Shown: one piece after another, positions 36,433 through 46,086 of the stretch
How positions within the stretch are numbered: the first letter of the stretch is position 1
Layout: each line of letters begins with the position of its first letter
NCBI RefSeq assembly: GCF_014385065.1
Contig: NZ_JACRTA010000002.1
Coordinates: forward strand, 124,001-188,000
DNA length: 64,000 bases
Reading direction: 5' to 3'
DNA from: Lentihominibacter hominis
GTDB taxonomy: Bacteria > Bacillota > Clostridia > Peptostreptococcales > Anaerovoracaceae
Position numbers and translations under genes: made by a program
The notes under the pieces: generated by a model
The model's database searches: none
What the model was told of the DNA's origin: nothing
Seen by the model: the letters and a program-made list of their open reading frames with translations, nothing else

Positions 36433-36678
36433 ATGTACAAAAATAAAAATGGAAACAGGAATAATATATGTGGTGAGAAGATACGTGTATTGAGGACTGT
36501 ACGTGGATCTAATATGTCTCAGAGAGCGCTTGCTGATAAAATGCAGCTTTTGGGAATAGATCTGGATAAAAATGCTATTCAGAGGATAGAGTCAGGCCAG
36601 AGATTCATTACTGATATAGAATTGAAAAGTTTTGCGGATTTTTTTCATATAAGTGTGGATGAATTATATAAAAACTAA
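36433..36678 (+). CDS. Small XRE-type helix-turn-helix regulator
   Basis: An 81-residue protein that is almost only a Cro/CI-type DNA-binding domain: GEKIRVLRTVRGSNMSQRAL, ADKMQLLGIDLDKNAIQRIE, and the closing FADFFHISVDELY. The ATG at 36433 follows GGGGAG; a GTG five codons upstream is the alternative start. It diverges from the small membrane protein gene. Ligand and targets are unknown; the short length suggests a dimeric regulator without a sensor domain. Confidence 0.8.
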   Translation: MYKNKNGNRNNICGEKIRVLRTVRGSNMSQRALADKMQLLGIDLDKNAIQRIESGQRFITDIELKSFADFFHISVDELYKN

Positions 36679-36779
36679 TTAGACTAATTTTACTTTTCAA
36701 AAACTTGGAAGCTATCTGGTGCGATATTTTTTTTATAAAAAGCAGATAATAAAAGGGAAAACAAGAGAGGAGAAAAGTG

Positions 36780-37076
36780 ATGAAAAAGACAAGACTTTTT
36801 CTGGCAGCAATTCTTTGTGTGTCACTCTTGGCTTTTGCCGGATGCGGAAGTGATGACAATAACGGAAACACTGACGCCAGCGACGGAACCGTAACGGAGA
36901 AGAATGTCGACAGAAACGACGACAATAAATCTAAAGACGATGATTCCTTAACTGATGATATGGCAGATGGCGCAAGAGATGCTATCGATGATGTTGAAGA
37001 CGGAGTTAATGATGTCAAAGACGGTATCGACGGCAATGACAGAACAGATGCTACCAAGGAAACAAATAACAAGTAA
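36780..37076 (+). CDS. Asp-rich lipoprotein
   Basis: A 98-residue secreted protein. Residues 1-21 are a lipoprotein signal peptide ending in the lipobox LAFAGC, so the mature N-terminal Cys would be lipidated and fixed to the outer face of the membrane. The remainder is very rich in Asp, Asn and Lys, with a weak seven-residue pattern (ADGARDAIDDVEDGVNDVKD), probably disordered or helical. No known domain. AGAGGAGA precedes the ATG. Followed by its own terminator. Confidence 0.8.
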   Translation: MKKTRLFLAAILCVSLLAFAGCGSDDNNGNTDASDGTVTEKNVDRNDDNKSKDDDSLTDDMADGARDAIDDVEDGVNDVKDGIDGNDRTDATKETNNK

Positions 37077-37084
37077 AAGTTTAC

Positions 37085-37118
37085 AGCATAAAAGGTGGCA
37101 TTGCCACCTTTTATGCTG
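37085..37118 (+). terminator. Terminator of the lipoprotein gene
   Basis: GCATAAAAGGTGGCA pairs with TGCCACCTTTTATGC around one base, a 15-bp perfect stem. Confidence 0.8.
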
Positions 37119-37153
37119 TAAAATGAGATTAATACATATGAGAGGAACATCTG

Positions 37154-39103
37154 ATGGGAAAACGTAAGAAAAAAAAGAGGTTATCGGGAGTACTGAGCAA
37201 ACATAGAAGAGGATTCGGATTTGTCAAATGTGACAGATTTGACAGCGATATATTTATATCCGCAGATTCTATGAACGGTGCCATGAATGATGATGAAGTA
37301 GAAGTAGATCTTATTCCGGAGTATCTGTGGAGAGAATCTCCTGAGGGAATAATAACTAAAATTCTTAACAGAAAAACATCTGAAGTTGTGGGAACTTTTG
37401 AAAAGAGTAAAAAGTTTGGTTTTGTCGTCCCTGACAGTAAGAAATACAGGGAAGATATTTTTATAAGAAAAAAAGATTTTTCAGGAGCAAAAAAAGGAGA
37501 TAAAGTAGTTGCTCAGATAACCAAATATCCTGATAAACATAATAATGCAGAAGGAAAAATAACAGAAATAATTAGCAGAGCCGGGCAGCCGGGCGGAGAT
37601 ATTAAGGCTCTTGCAAGAAGTTATGATATGAGAGAGACGTTTCCCAGTAAGGTGAATGCAGAGGCTAAGGCGGTAAAACGTAAAGGCATAACTTTTGATG
37701 AGTTGAAGAATAGAAGGGATCTCCGCAGTAAAAAGATATTTACCATAGACGGAGAAGATTCCAAGGATTTTGATGATGCTGTATCTATAGAGCTTCTCGA
37801 TAACGGGAATTATCTTTTAGGAGTGCATATTGCAGATGTTGCGCATTATGTGAAGGAAGACGGACCTCTTGATAAAGAAGCCTTGAAGCGCGGAACAAGC
37901 GTGTATCTTTTGGATCAGGTGATTCCTATGCTGCCTAAAGAACTCTCTAATGGCATATGCAGTTTGAATCCTCATGAAGACAGATTGACTTTATCTGTAG
38001 ATATGGAAATTACTCCTGCAGGAACGCTTGTAAGGCATGAGATATATGAAAGTATTATAAATTCAATAGAAAGACTCATATATGATGATGTGTCAGATCT
38101 TATAGAGAAAAACGACAGTAAGGTGAGCGAAAGATATGTTCATATAAAAGATGAATTGTTTATGATGCAGAATCTTGCGGTAAGGCTTTCTAAAATAAGA
38201 CATGACAGAGGAAGCCTTGATTTTGATTTAGATGAGGCTTATATAACGCTTGATGAGAGCGGTATTCCTGTAAATGTGGGTATCGCGGAGCGGAGAAGCG
38301 CGAATAAAATGATAGAGGAGTTTATGCTTCTGGCAAATGAAACTGTCGCCGAACATTTTTTTTGGTTGGAAACGCCTTTTGTATATAGAGTTCATGAAAA
38401 ACCCGAGGCAGATAAAATTGAACAGCTTAAGATTTTTTTAAGAGGGTTTGGCATTGTTTTGAGAGGGAATGCAGGAGGTATGTATCCTAAAGCAATAAGT
38501 TCTGTATTGGACGGTGTAAAAGGTAAAGTAAATGAACGAGTTGTTAATTCTGTTGCTCTTAGAGCTATGCAGAAAGCGTATTACAGTACTGAGTGTCAGG
38601 GCCATTTCGGTCTGGCTTTAAAATATTATTGTCATTTTACTTCACCTATAAGGCGTTATCCTGATCTTATAATACACAGAATAATAAAGAGATACCTGAA
38701 AGAAGGAATTACATCTAAAACAGCAAGGCATTACAGAAAAAAGGCTGAGTATGCGTCAGAACAGTCCTCTCTTATGGAGAGAAAGGCAGTTGATGCAGAA
38801 AGAGAGGTCGAAAAACTAAAAAAAGCGGAATATATAAGTTATCATGTGGGAGAGTTCTTTGACGGAATAATAAGCGGTGTAACTAATTTCGGAATATATG
38901 TGCAGCTTGAGAATACTGTTGAGGGACTTGTTAGAATAGATGAACTCAAAGATGATTATTATGATTATCACAAAGAAAAATACGCCCTCATAGGAAGACG
39001 TACCAATAGAGCCTACAAATTAGGCGATGAAATTTCCATTATTGTAGATTATGTTGATCTTGACAAGCGAGAAATTAATTTTTTGATTGCAGACCTCCTG
39101 TAA
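37154..39103 (+). CDS. rnr: Ribonuclease R
   Basis: A 649-residue 3'-5' exoribonuclease that degrades structured RNA. Two cold-shock domains come first (GFGFVKCD near residue 21; FGFVVPDSKK near 88), then the RNB catalytic domain with FTIDGEDSKDFDDAVSI near 197, whose Asp residues hold magnesium, and the S1 domain (GIISGVTNFGIYVQLENTVE near 570). It is shorter than many RNase R proteins because the basic C-terminal tail is nearly absent. Its 3' end overlaps the convergent CBS gene by 29 bp. smpB does not follow it here. Confidence 0.96.
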   Translation: MGKRKKKKRLSGVLSKHRRGFGFVKCDRFDSDIFISADSMNGAMNDDEVEVDLIPEYLWRESPEGIITKILNRKTSEVVGTFEKSKKFGFVVPDSKKYREDIFIRKKDFSGAKKGDKVVAQITKYPDKHNNAEGKITEIISRAGQPGGDIKALARSYDMRETFPSKVNAEAKAVKRKGITFDELKNRRDLRSKKIFTIDGEDSKDFDDAVSIELLDNGNYLLGVHIADVAHYVKEDGPLDKEALKRGTSVYLLDQVIPMLPKELSNGICSLNPHEDRLTLSVDMEITPAGTLVRHEIYESIINSIERLIYDDVSDLIEKNDSKVSERYVHIKDELFMMQNLAVRLSKIRHDRGSLDFDLDEAYITLDESGIPVNVGIAERRSANKMIEEFMLLANETVAEHFFWLETPFVYRVHEKPEADKIEQLKIFLRGFGIVLRGNAGGMYPKAISSVLDGVKGKVNERVVNSVALRAMQKAYYSTECQGHFGLALKYYCHFTSPIRRYPDLIIHRIIKRYLKEGITSKTARHYRKKAEYASEQSSLMERKAVDAEREVEKLKKAEYISYHVGEFFDGIISGVTNFGIYVQLENTVEGLVRIDELKDDYYDYHKEKYALIGRRTNRAYKLGDEISIIVDYVDLDKREINFLIADLL

Positions 39104-39509
39104 TACTTATAGCAGAAAGTGCATCTCCTGCTTCATCTATAAAGACCGGCTTTGAGGCTATGTCACCAAGAGACAGAATTCCCACTATTTTAGAAGCTTC
39201 CACAACAGGAAGCCTTCTTATTTGGTGTGAAGAAAAAAGAAGCGCTGCATCGTGGATACTCATATCCGGTGAAACAGTAACGGGATCATTTGTCATTATA
39301 TCTCGCGAGGTCATACCGTCTATCTGTTTTTCAGCGAGAACTCTAAGAACCAGATCTCTGTCTGTTACTATACCTTTAAGATGGCCTGCGTCATCACATA
39401 CGGGAAGACTTCCCACATTATCTTTTCTCATATGGGAAGCGATCTGTGATATTGGCGTATTTTCACTTACACATGTAATGTTGGTACTCATAAGATCTTT
39501 GACTTTCAT
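39075..39509 (-). CDS. Two-CBS-domain protein
   Basis: A 144-residue protein consisting of two CBS domains (residues 7-60, MSTNITCVSENTPISQ; and about 72-125, MTNDPVTVSPDMS), which together form a Bateman module that binds adenine nucleotides or SAM. No enzyme or channel is attached. GGAGGG precedes the ATG. It lies directly downstream of the Trk genes on the same strand, so a link to ion transport is possible but unproven. Its end overlaps rnr. Confidence 0.88.
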   Translation of the reverse strand: MKVKDLMSTNITCVSENTPISQIASHMRKDNVGSLPVCDDAGHLKGIVTDRDLVLRVLAEKQIDGMTSRDIMTNDPVTVSPDMSIHDAALLFSSHQIRRLPVVEASKIVGILSLGDIASKPVFIDEAGDALSAISITGGLQSKN

Positions 39510-39585
39510 TTTACTGCCCTCCTATATATCTATATAGATAGGATTGCCACAATGTAAAAGAATTATCACATGAGTAAAGATGGTA

Positions 39586-41055
39586 TTATCGGTCACGTCC
39601 CCAGAAAGTTTTGCTGAAAAGTATTATTATTGTAAAGAGTTCCAGTCTTCCTATGATCATTAATCCGCTGAGATACACTTTGAGAACCGGATGGAATGCA
39701 GAAAAATTTCCTAAAGAGGCTGTTTCGCCAAAAGCAGATCCTGTATTGGAAAGCATCGCAAGGGCAGAAGTGATAGTGGATTCCAGATCCAGACCCTGAA
39801 ATGAAAGTATAAATGATGAAACCAGAAATATAACCATATATGTGCAGATAAAAGCTGATATGGAAGACACCACAGGGGCTGAAACAGGACGTTTTCCTAT
39901 TTTGACAGCTACTACAGATCGGGGATGTATTCTTTTTATACATCCTCTCCAGATGAGTTTAAGCATAATGATTACTCTTACAACTTTTATGGAGCCTGAA
40001 GTGGACGAAGCACAGCCTCCGATGAACATCAGTATCATAAGTACAAGTTGACACATTGAAGGCCATGTCATATAAGGAGAGCGAGTATATCCTGCAGTAG
40101 TGCCCATACTGACTACCTGAAAAAAGGAATCACGCAGAGCAGATCCGGGACTGCTTCCGTTGACATACATGAGGCTCAATGTACAAAGAACAGTAGATAC
40201 AGCCATTATAATCATGAATGCTCGCAGCTCAATATCCTTAAAGAAAAAGGAAAATTTACCGGTTATAAGATAGTGATAAAGTACAAAGTTTAGGGATGAT
40301 AACACACAAAATGAGGAAATGACTATCTCTACATAAAGGCTGCTGTAATAAGCAATACCTGTAGGGTGAACCATAACACCTCCTGTGCTGATGCTGCCCA
40401 TGGAATTTATGACTGCATCAAAAAAAGGCATTTTTCCGGATAGCATTAAGAGCGTTATTTCGATCAGAGTAAGTGAAATATAGGTTATATATAGTATCTT
40501 TGCCGAGTCACTCATGCGTACTGTCATTTTTCTCAGAACAGGTCCGGGGGTTTCGGCTTTCGCTATTATCTGGCCGTTTATTCCTAATGCAGGAAGAATA
40601 GAAATGACAAACAGGAGTATCCCCATACCGCCAACCCAGTTGGAGATGGCTTTCCATAAAAGCATTCCTCCGGAGAGAAGCTTTCCGGAAACAGCCGTGC
40701 ATCCTGTTGTAGTAAAACCTGATGTAGCTTCAAAGAATGCATCTACATAATTATCTGTAAAACCTGAGAGATAGTAGGGGAAAGCGCCTATCAGAGAAGC
40801 AAGTATCCAGCATGCAGCAACGACTATATATCCTTCACGGGCTCTGAATTTGATTTTATGGGATTTTATTAGAACTGCTGTCAGAGTACCGAATATTATT
40901 GAGCAGGGAGAACATATTCTAAATGCATGTGATGCGCTTATATCTCCTGTCTGCTCGGAATATATCCATGGTATCACCATAGATATACCGAGAATAAGAA
41001 TTATTATCCCTAAGATTTTCACTATAGCTTTATAATTCAGATTTGGGGTATACAT
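39586..41055 (-). CDS. trkH: TrkH-family potassium uptake channel (first copy)
   Basis: A 489-residue membrane protein with four pore repeats of the TrkH/KtrB superfamily, e.g. SGFTTTGCTAV near residue 115, GSISTGGV near 220, GTTAGY near 320 and NTGSAFG near 440. The Gly residues at the pore loops select potassium. It is a paralogue of the next gene and begins 12 bases after it, so trkA-trkH-trkH form one operon. The two copies may differ in partner or ion preference. Confidence 0.93.
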   Translation of the reverse strand: MYTPNLNYKAIVKILGIIILILGISMVIPWIYSEQTGDISASHAFRICSPCSIIFGTLTAVLIKSHKIKFRAREGYIVVAACWILASLIGAFPYYLSGFTDNYVDAFFEATSGFTTTGCTAVSGKLLSGGMLLWKAISNWVGGMGILLFVISILPALGINGQIIAKAETPGPVLRKMTVRMSDSAKILYITYISLTLIEITLLMLSGKMPFFDAVINSMGSISTGGVMVHPTGIAYYSSLYVEIVISSFCVLSSLNFVLYHYLITGKFSFFFKDIELRAFMIIMAVSTVLCTLSLMYVNGSSPGSALRDSFFQVVSMGTTAGYTRSPYMTWPSMCQLVLMILMFIGGCASSTSGSIKVVRVIIMLKLIWRGCIKRIHPRSVVAVKIGKRPVSAPVVSSISAFICTYMVIFLVSSFILSFQGLDLESTITSALAMLSNTGSAFGETASLGNFSAFHPVLKVYLSGLMIIGRLELFTIIILFSKTFWGRDR

Positions 41056-41067
41056 TTTAAAAATCTC

Positions 41068-42531
41068 CTAACGGTCGGGGTTCCAGAATCTTGGAGTCAG
41101 AATGATAAACAGAGTATAAAGTTCCAGTCTTCCTGCCAGCATATATATCGAAAGCAAATATTTTGAAAGAGGGGACAGAACCCCGAAGTTCTGAACAGGC
41201 CCCACCATACTGAATCCCGGACCTGTATTTCCTATACAGGTTATGACAGATGAGAAACAAGTCATCATATCAGCATTTTCCAGTGAAATGACAAAGGCCC
41301 CGGCAAATATCATTACAATATACAAAAATAAGTGATTTACGATTGCCGATACAGTATCACTCGGCATATTTTTACCGTTAAGTTTTATCGATTCGACAAT
41401 ATTAGGGTGAAGTCTTGTGGATATACCTCTTTTTATCAGTTTCAATACTACAAGTATTCTTATAACCTTGATACCGCCTCCGGTAGATGATGAACAGCCG
41501 CCGATAAACATAAGCAGAAGAAGGATCATCTGGCATACTATAGGCCATGTTTCGTAATCTGCTGTGATGAATCCTGTTGTTGTAAGTATGGAAGATACTT
41601 GGAATACAGAATCGCTGAAGGCAAGCTTTACAGAATCATATTGGCCGCTTGCCAGCAGACAGATAAAGATAAATACAGAAGAAAATACAAATATAAGTAA
41701 ATATAGTTTAAATTCGGAATCTCTTGTAAAAGCTTTTATACCTTGCTTGATGGAATGATAATACAGGTTGAAATTCACTCCGCATAAAAACATAAAAACT
41801 GTGATAACCATACGTATGTATGTACTGTCGAAGTGACCGACGCTGTCGGAGTAATTAGACAGACCGCCTGTGCCGACAGATCCGAAAGAATTTATCAGAG
41901 CATCGTATAAGCTCATTCCTCCAAACATGAGAAGTATTGTTTCCAAGACTGTAAAAAAAAGATAAATAGTATAAAGTGTTTTGGCAGTATCAGACATTTT
42001 TGGCGTAACTTTATCCAAAGAAGGCCCGGGCGCCTCGGAAACCGCGATGTTCTGGCCGCTTATTCCCAGAGACGGCATAAGCGCTATTGCAAAGATTAGT
42101 ATTCCCATACCGCCTATCCAGTGAGTAAAGGATCTCCAGAACAATATACCTTTAGGAAGCAATTCCGGTTTTGCCAGAACTGTTGAACCGGTAGTGGAAA
42201 AACCTGAACATGATTCAAAAAAGGCATCGGCAAAATGTGGGATACTGTCTGTTGCAATAAAAGGGATAGAACCTAATATGGCAGATATGAACCAGCATAA
42301 TGTGACTATTAAAAATCCATCTCTGACTTTGAGCTGCTGAGTTTGTTTTTGACACAGTCTCATGAGAAGCATACCAATAAGACTTGCTATCAGCATTATG
42401 AGAAGGAATGGTATATATATGGATGAATCATCATATATAAAGGAAACAATAACTGACGGAAGCATCGAAAGGCCGACTACAGCCAGTACGATGCCGATTA
42501 TTCTTAGTATTGAACTGAGACTTAGATTCAT
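41068..42531 (-). CDS. trkH: TrkH-family potassium uptake channel (second copy)
   Basis: A 487-residue paralogue of the neighbouring TrkH. Pore-loop motifs are SGFSTTGSTVLA near residue 112, GSVGTGGLSN near 216, SILTTTGFITADY near 316 and CIGNTGPGFS near 440. The conserved Trk helix GGMGILIFAIALMPSLGISGQN is also present in both copies. It begins 12 bases after the end of trkA. Potassium enters through TrkH and is gated by TrkA in response to nucleotides. Confidence 0.93.
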   Translation of the reverse strand: MNLSLSSILRIIGIVLAVVGLSMLPSVIVSFIYDDSSIYIPFLLIMLIASLIGMLLMRLCQKQTQQLKVRDGFLIVTLCWFISAILGSIPFIATDSIPHFADAFFESCSGFSTTGSTVLAKPELLPKGILFWRSFTHWIGGMGILIFAIALMPSLGISGQNIAVSEAPGPSLDKVTPKMSDTAKTLYTIYLFFTVLETILLMFGGMSLYDALINSFGSVGTGGLSNYSDSVGHFDSTYIRMVITVFMFLCGVNFNLYYHSIKQGIKAFTRDSEFKLYLLIFVFSSVFIFICLLASGQYDSVKLAFSDSVFQVSSILTTTGFITADYETWPIVCQMILLLLMFIGGCSSSTGGGIKVIRILVVLKLIKRGISTRLHPNIVESIKLNGKNMPSDTVSAIVNHLFLYIVMIFAGAFVISLENADMMTCFSSVITCIGNTGPGFSMVGPVQNFGVLSPLSKYLLSIYMLAGRLELYTLFIILTPRFWNPDR

Positions 42532-42543
42532 AAATTCACCTGT

Positions 42544-43914
42544 TTACCTTTTGAGAAATCCCAGCTTTCCTGTATCTTTCAGGAGTGTTTCTGTGATAGC
42601 TCTGTCTCTCAAAAGGCTGAGAAGAATAATCCTGTCATCTTCGTGGATTTCAGTATCACCATTGGGGATTATAACGTCACTGCCTCTGTGTATGGCAGCT
42701 ATTATGATACCTTCATGAAGTTCAAGCTCGCAGATAGGGGTATCGAGTATACTCATATGGGGAGTAGCGATGATTTCCATAAGTTCGGCCTGACCTTCGA
42801 TGAGATGAGAGGACAGTATCTTTTGTGAACCGAGAACAAAGTGGAGTATATTACTGGTAGTTATGTCAAGAGGATTGAGAGCCATGTCTATGCCCATGCG
42901 GGAAATTATCTCGGCGTAGCTTGTCCTGCTGACCTTGGCAATAACGTCTTCAATACCATGTTGCTTTGCTGTCAAGGCGAGAAGAAGATTATCTTCATCG
43001 AATCCCGTAACAGTTACTACTGCATCCATCATATCCAGATTTTCCTCTTCAAGGAGGGTAAGGTCTGTAGCATCTCCGTGAAGTATCATAACATCTTCAA
43101 GGTGAGTCGAAAGATAATGACATCGTTTTTTGTTCATCTCTATGATTTTTACAGCAGCTCCGAATTCGGACAGCATCTCAGCGAGATAAAAGCCTGTTTT
43201 CCCTCCTCCTATTATCATAACTTTTTGCAGATCAGTATATTTACCTCTTTCATGTACTTTGGCATTGAGAGACAGTATGGGAGCTTTTTCTCCTATAACA
43301 TAAACGAAATCTTCGTCTTCTATGACCTCATCTCCATGAGGTATAATGACTTTGCCGTTTTTCGATATAGCGACTACAAGCATATTGGGTAGTATTTTAG
43401 GTATCTCTCTCATGGATTTTCCAATCAGCCGAGGGTATCTGTCTACGGAAAATTCTACGAGAGAAACTTTCCCGGATGAGAATATACCGTTACTGAGAGT
43501 ATATTTTTCTGCAAGGTATTTATAGATCTCAACCGTTATACCTTGATCAGGGTTAACAATATGATCTATTCCCATGGATTCTTTGATAAAATTAATCTGC
43601 TGCATGTGTTCGGGGTCTCTTATTCTTGCTACTACTTTGCTGCAGCCCAGACGTTTTGCGAATGAAGCTATTACTATATTTGCTTCATCGTTGCCTGTAG
43701 TTGTAATGAGGAAATCGTATGAATCAATATCCAGTTGTTTTAATATTTTTATTTCCTTGGCGTTTCCGTTTATGGTCATGACATCTATTTGAGAACTGAT
43801 TTTCTGTAAGAGATTCTCATCAGTATCTACGATGGTGACCGAATGATCGCCGCCAAGCAATGCTTTTGCTACACTCATTCCAAGCTTGCCGGCGCCGACT
43901 ATTACTATTTTCAT
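42544..43914 (-). CDS. trkA: TrkA, NAD-binding regulator of Trk potassium transport
   Basis: A 456-residue peripheral protein with two Rossmann RCK_N domains (KIVIVGAGKLGMSVAKALLG at the start and VMIIGGGKTGFYLAEML near residue 230), each followed by an RCK_C domain. RCK_N binds NAD(H) or ATP/ADP and gates the channel; RCK_C domains of Firmicutes often bind c-di-AMP, made by CdaA elsewhere in this window. The ATG at 43914 follows GAGGAGA; a start eight codons upstream is less likely. First gene of the trkA-trkH-trkH operon. Confidence 0.95.
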   Translation of the reverse strand: MKIVIVGAGKLGMSVAKALLGGDHSVTIVDTDENLLQKISSQIDVMTINGNAKEIKILKQLDIDSYDFLITTTGNDEANIVIASFAKRLGCSKVVARIRDPEHMQQINFIKESMGIDHIVNPDQGITVEIYKYLAEKYTLSNGIFSSGKVSLVEFSVDRYPRLIGKSMREIPKILPNMLVVAISKNGKVIIPHGDEVIEDEDFVYVIGEKAPILSLNAKVHERGKYTDLQKVMIIGGGKTGFYLAEMLSEFGAAVKIIEMNKKRCHYLSTHLEDVMILHGDATDLTLLEEENLDMMDAVVTVTGFDEDNLLLALTAKQHGIEDVIAKVSRTSYAEIISRMGIDMALNPLDITTSNILHFVLGSQKILSSHLIEGQAELMEIIATPHMSILDTPICELELHEGIIIAAIHRGSDVIIPNGDTEIHEDDRIILLSLLRDRAITETLLKDTGKLGFLKR

Positions 43915-44055
43915 AACTTCTCCTCTGTATCTATCCATATATAATCAAACATAATAATTTTACCACTTCTTATGCGGATTTCAACATCTAATTGCAAGAA
44001 GCCTGCAAATGCATTAAAATATTATAGAAAATATCGGAATGAGGTGAAGGGAAAA

Positions 44056-44652
44056 ATGAAGATAAAGAGGTTTATATGCGGGATGCTGGAGAGCAATGGA
44101 TATGTGATATATCAGCAAGACGGAGCGGATTGCTATGTAATAGACCCTGGATATGGTCCAAATGTATTTAAGGACTTCATAAAAGAACATTCTCTTTATT
44201 TAAAGGGAATACTTCTGACGCATTATCATTATGATCATGTAGGGGCGGTACAGAAACTCAAAGATTTTTTTGATTGTCCAGTATATATGCATCGATATGA
44301 TTGTGACCTATATAAAAAAGATGTGGACGTATATCTGGAAGATGGCGATATCATATACCTTGATGGGGAAGCCATCAGAGTGATAAATACTCCGGGACAT
44401 ACGAAAGGCAGTGTATGTTTTTTCAGTGAAAGGAGTAAGCTGGCTTTTACAGGGGACACTGTTTTTAATGTAGATCTTGGCAGGACAGATCTTGAGAGTG
44501 GGTCGGAAGCGGATATGCGAAAGAGCATACATGATATTGTTGATACATGGGGAAATGATATTATGATATATCCGGGACACGGGGATGGCTGTACTATGAA
44601 AACAGTAAGGAAGATAAACAGAGAATTCATTGATATAGTGAATGAGAGGTAA
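44056..44652 (+). CDS. Metallo-beta-lactamase-fold hydrolase (glyoxalase II-like)
   Basis: A 198-residue enzyme of the MBL superfamily with the zinc motif THYHYDHVGA near residue 57, the second His in NTPGHTKGS near 116, the bridging Asp in FTGDTVFN near 135 and the last His in YPGHGDGCT near 177. This set is the one of glyoxalase II and similar thioester hydrolases; the substrate is not certain. The ATG at 44056 follows GAGGTGAAGGG. It is four bases from the next gene, so both are probably cotranscribed. Confidence 0.9.
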   Translation: MKIKRFICGMLESNGYVIYQQDGADCYVIDPGYGPNVFKDFIKEHSLYLKGILLTHYHYDHVGAVQKLKDFFDCPVYMHRYDCDLYKKDVDVYLEDGDIIYLDGEAIRVINTPGHTKGSVCFFSERSKLAFTGDTVFNVDLGRTDLESGSEADMRKSIHDIVDTWGNDIMIYPGHGDGCTMKTVRKINREFIDIVNER

Positions 44653-44656
44653 TTAA

Positions 44657-45484
44657 ATGGCTGTAAAACTGATAGCTCTTGATATGGATGGAACAACGCT
44701 CAATGATGATGGGATAATAAGCAGGCGAAACAGGGAGGCTTTGAACAGAGCAGCGAGAAAAGGTGTGAATATAGTGGTGGCTACAGGGCGTCCTCGTTCC
44801 GCCCTTCCAAAAGATGTTTTTGAGATGTCGGCTATAAGATACGCGCTCACATCTAATGGAGCGAGGATAACGGATCTCATCGAAGAAAAATCGATTTATG
44901 AGAACTGCATGTCATCGCTGGCTGCAGAAAGCGCTGTCAGACTTCTGCAGGAGTATCACTATGTTATAGAATGTTTTATAGATGGAGTGGCCTATATAGA
45001 AAAAGAGTATTATGAAAAAGTGAAAAAATCGGGGAAGAGTTTCCGCAGCGTCAGTTATATTCTGAACACCAGAAATCCGGTTGAAGATATATATAGTTTT
45101 ATTTTGGAACATAAGAATTCTATAGAGAATATAAATGTAAATTTTGAGGATACGTCAGAAAAGCCGGCGATGAGAGAAAAGCTGATGACTATTCCGCAGG
45201 CTACTATAACCAGTTCTTTTAATCATAATCTTGAGATAGGGGGTGCTACTACCAGTAAAGCAGAAGCTTTGAAACATATGTGCAGGATGATGGGAATAGA
45301 TCAGAAGGAAATGATGGCTGTAGGAGACAGCCCTAATGATATAGCGATGCTGAAAGCTTCAGGGCTTCCGGTGGCTGTGGGAAATGCCAAAGATGAAGTT
45401 AAAGCCGTGGCAAAGTATATAGCTCCGACAAATCATATGGACGGAGTGGCAGATGCTGTAGAAAAATTCGTGCTGAAAGAATAA
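44657..45484 (+). CDS. Cof-type HAD-IIB phosphatase
   Basis: A 275-residue HAD hydrolase of the Cof/YidA type. The nucleophile Asp pair is in ALDMDGTTLNDDG at residues 7-19, motif II in VVATGRPRS near 38, and motifs III/IV in KAEALKHM and AVGDSPNDIAMLKASG near 220. A large C2 cap lies between. These enzymes remove phosphate from sugar phosphates or flavin precursors; the exact substrate is unknown. It is followed by a strong terminator. Confidence 0.92.
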   Translation: MAVKLIALDMDGTTLNDDGIISRRNREALNRAARKGVNIVVATGRPRSALPKDVFEMSAIRYALTSNGARITDLIEEKSIYENCMSSLAAESAVRLLQEYHYVIECFIDGVAYIEKEYYEKVKKSGKSFRSVSYILNTRNPVEDIYSFILEHKNSIENINVNFEDTSEKPAMREKLMTIPQATITSSFNHNLEIGGATTSKAEALKHMCRMMGIDQKEMMAVGDSPNDIAMLKASGLPVAVGNAKDEVKAVAKYIAPTNHMDGVADAVEKFVLKE

Positions 45485-45513
45485 ACATCGCTGTTAAAGA
45501 AGAATTACTTATG

Positions 45514-45543
45514 AAAAGGATCCGTAGACAGATCCTTTTTTTG
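45514..45543 (+). terminator. Intrinsic terminator after the HAD gene
   Basis: AAAAGGATC and GATCCTTTT flank an eight-base loop and are followed by more T residues. Confidence 0.9.
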
Positions 45544-45664
45544 TTGCACAGATAATATTCATAATAAATACAAAACTTGTCCTTAAACATAATAAATGTC
45601 TTTTAATATCAGCATTTTTTATTATATAGGATAAAAATATATGGATAAATTTGTAAAAAATGTG

Positions 45665-45693
45665 TTGACACAAAACAAATGGCATACTATCAT
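45665..45693 (+). promoter_or_regulatory. Promoter of the yraN operon
   Basis: TTGACA at 45665-45670, a 17-base spacer and TATCAT at 45688-45693, 31 bases before the yraN start codon. Confidence 0.7.
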
Positions 45694-45724
45694 ATATGTA
45701 AAAATATGGAAAAAGGAGGAGCCT

Positions 45725-46063
45725 ATGAACAATCTGGAACTTGGACGGGCAGGGGAGGAAGCTGCGGCAAAAATTTTGGAATCGGGAGGATATAAAATCC
45801 TAGATCGTAATTACAGATGTACTTCGGGAGAAATAGATATTGTAGCTGAAAGAGATTTAGAAATAAGTTTCATAGAGGTTAAAACAAGAAGAAATTACAG
45901 ATATGGAAGACCATGTGAAGCTGTAAATCAGATAAAAAAGAAGCATATAAGAAATGCTGCTATTTCTTATTTAAAGGAGAAAAACAACGGAAGAATTTTT
46001 TACAGAAAAATAAATTTTGATATTATGGAAATCGTAGTAGAACATATGAAGAATGTGTTCTGA
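45725..46063 (+). CDS. yraN: YraN/UPF0102 endonuclease-like protein
   Basis: A 112-residue protein with the restriction-endonuclease-like fold of UPF0102: LGRAGEEAAAKILE near residue 5, then the D-X-ExK core in GEIDIVAERDLEISFIEVKTR near residues 37-57. Its role is not firmly established; it usually travels with comM and dprA, suggesting DNA processing. The ATG at 45725 follows AAAGGAGG; a start 28 codons upstream lacks a site. First gene of yraN-comM-dprA-topA. Confidence 0.92.
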   Translation: MNNLELGRAGEEAAAKILESGGYKILDRNYRCTSGEIDIVAERDLEISFIEVKTRRNYRYGRPCEAVNQIKKKHIRNAAISYLKEKNNGRIFYRKINFDIMEIVVEHMKNVF

Positions 46064-46086
46064 TGAAAATAAAGGGGTGAGAAGGG

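Noticed and set aside
35904..36678. Toxin-antitoxin pair (small membrane protein plus helix-turn-helix gene)
   Set aside because: The genes diverge rather than form an operon, the membrane protein is large for a type I toxin and has a folded soluble part, and no toxin family is recognisable.
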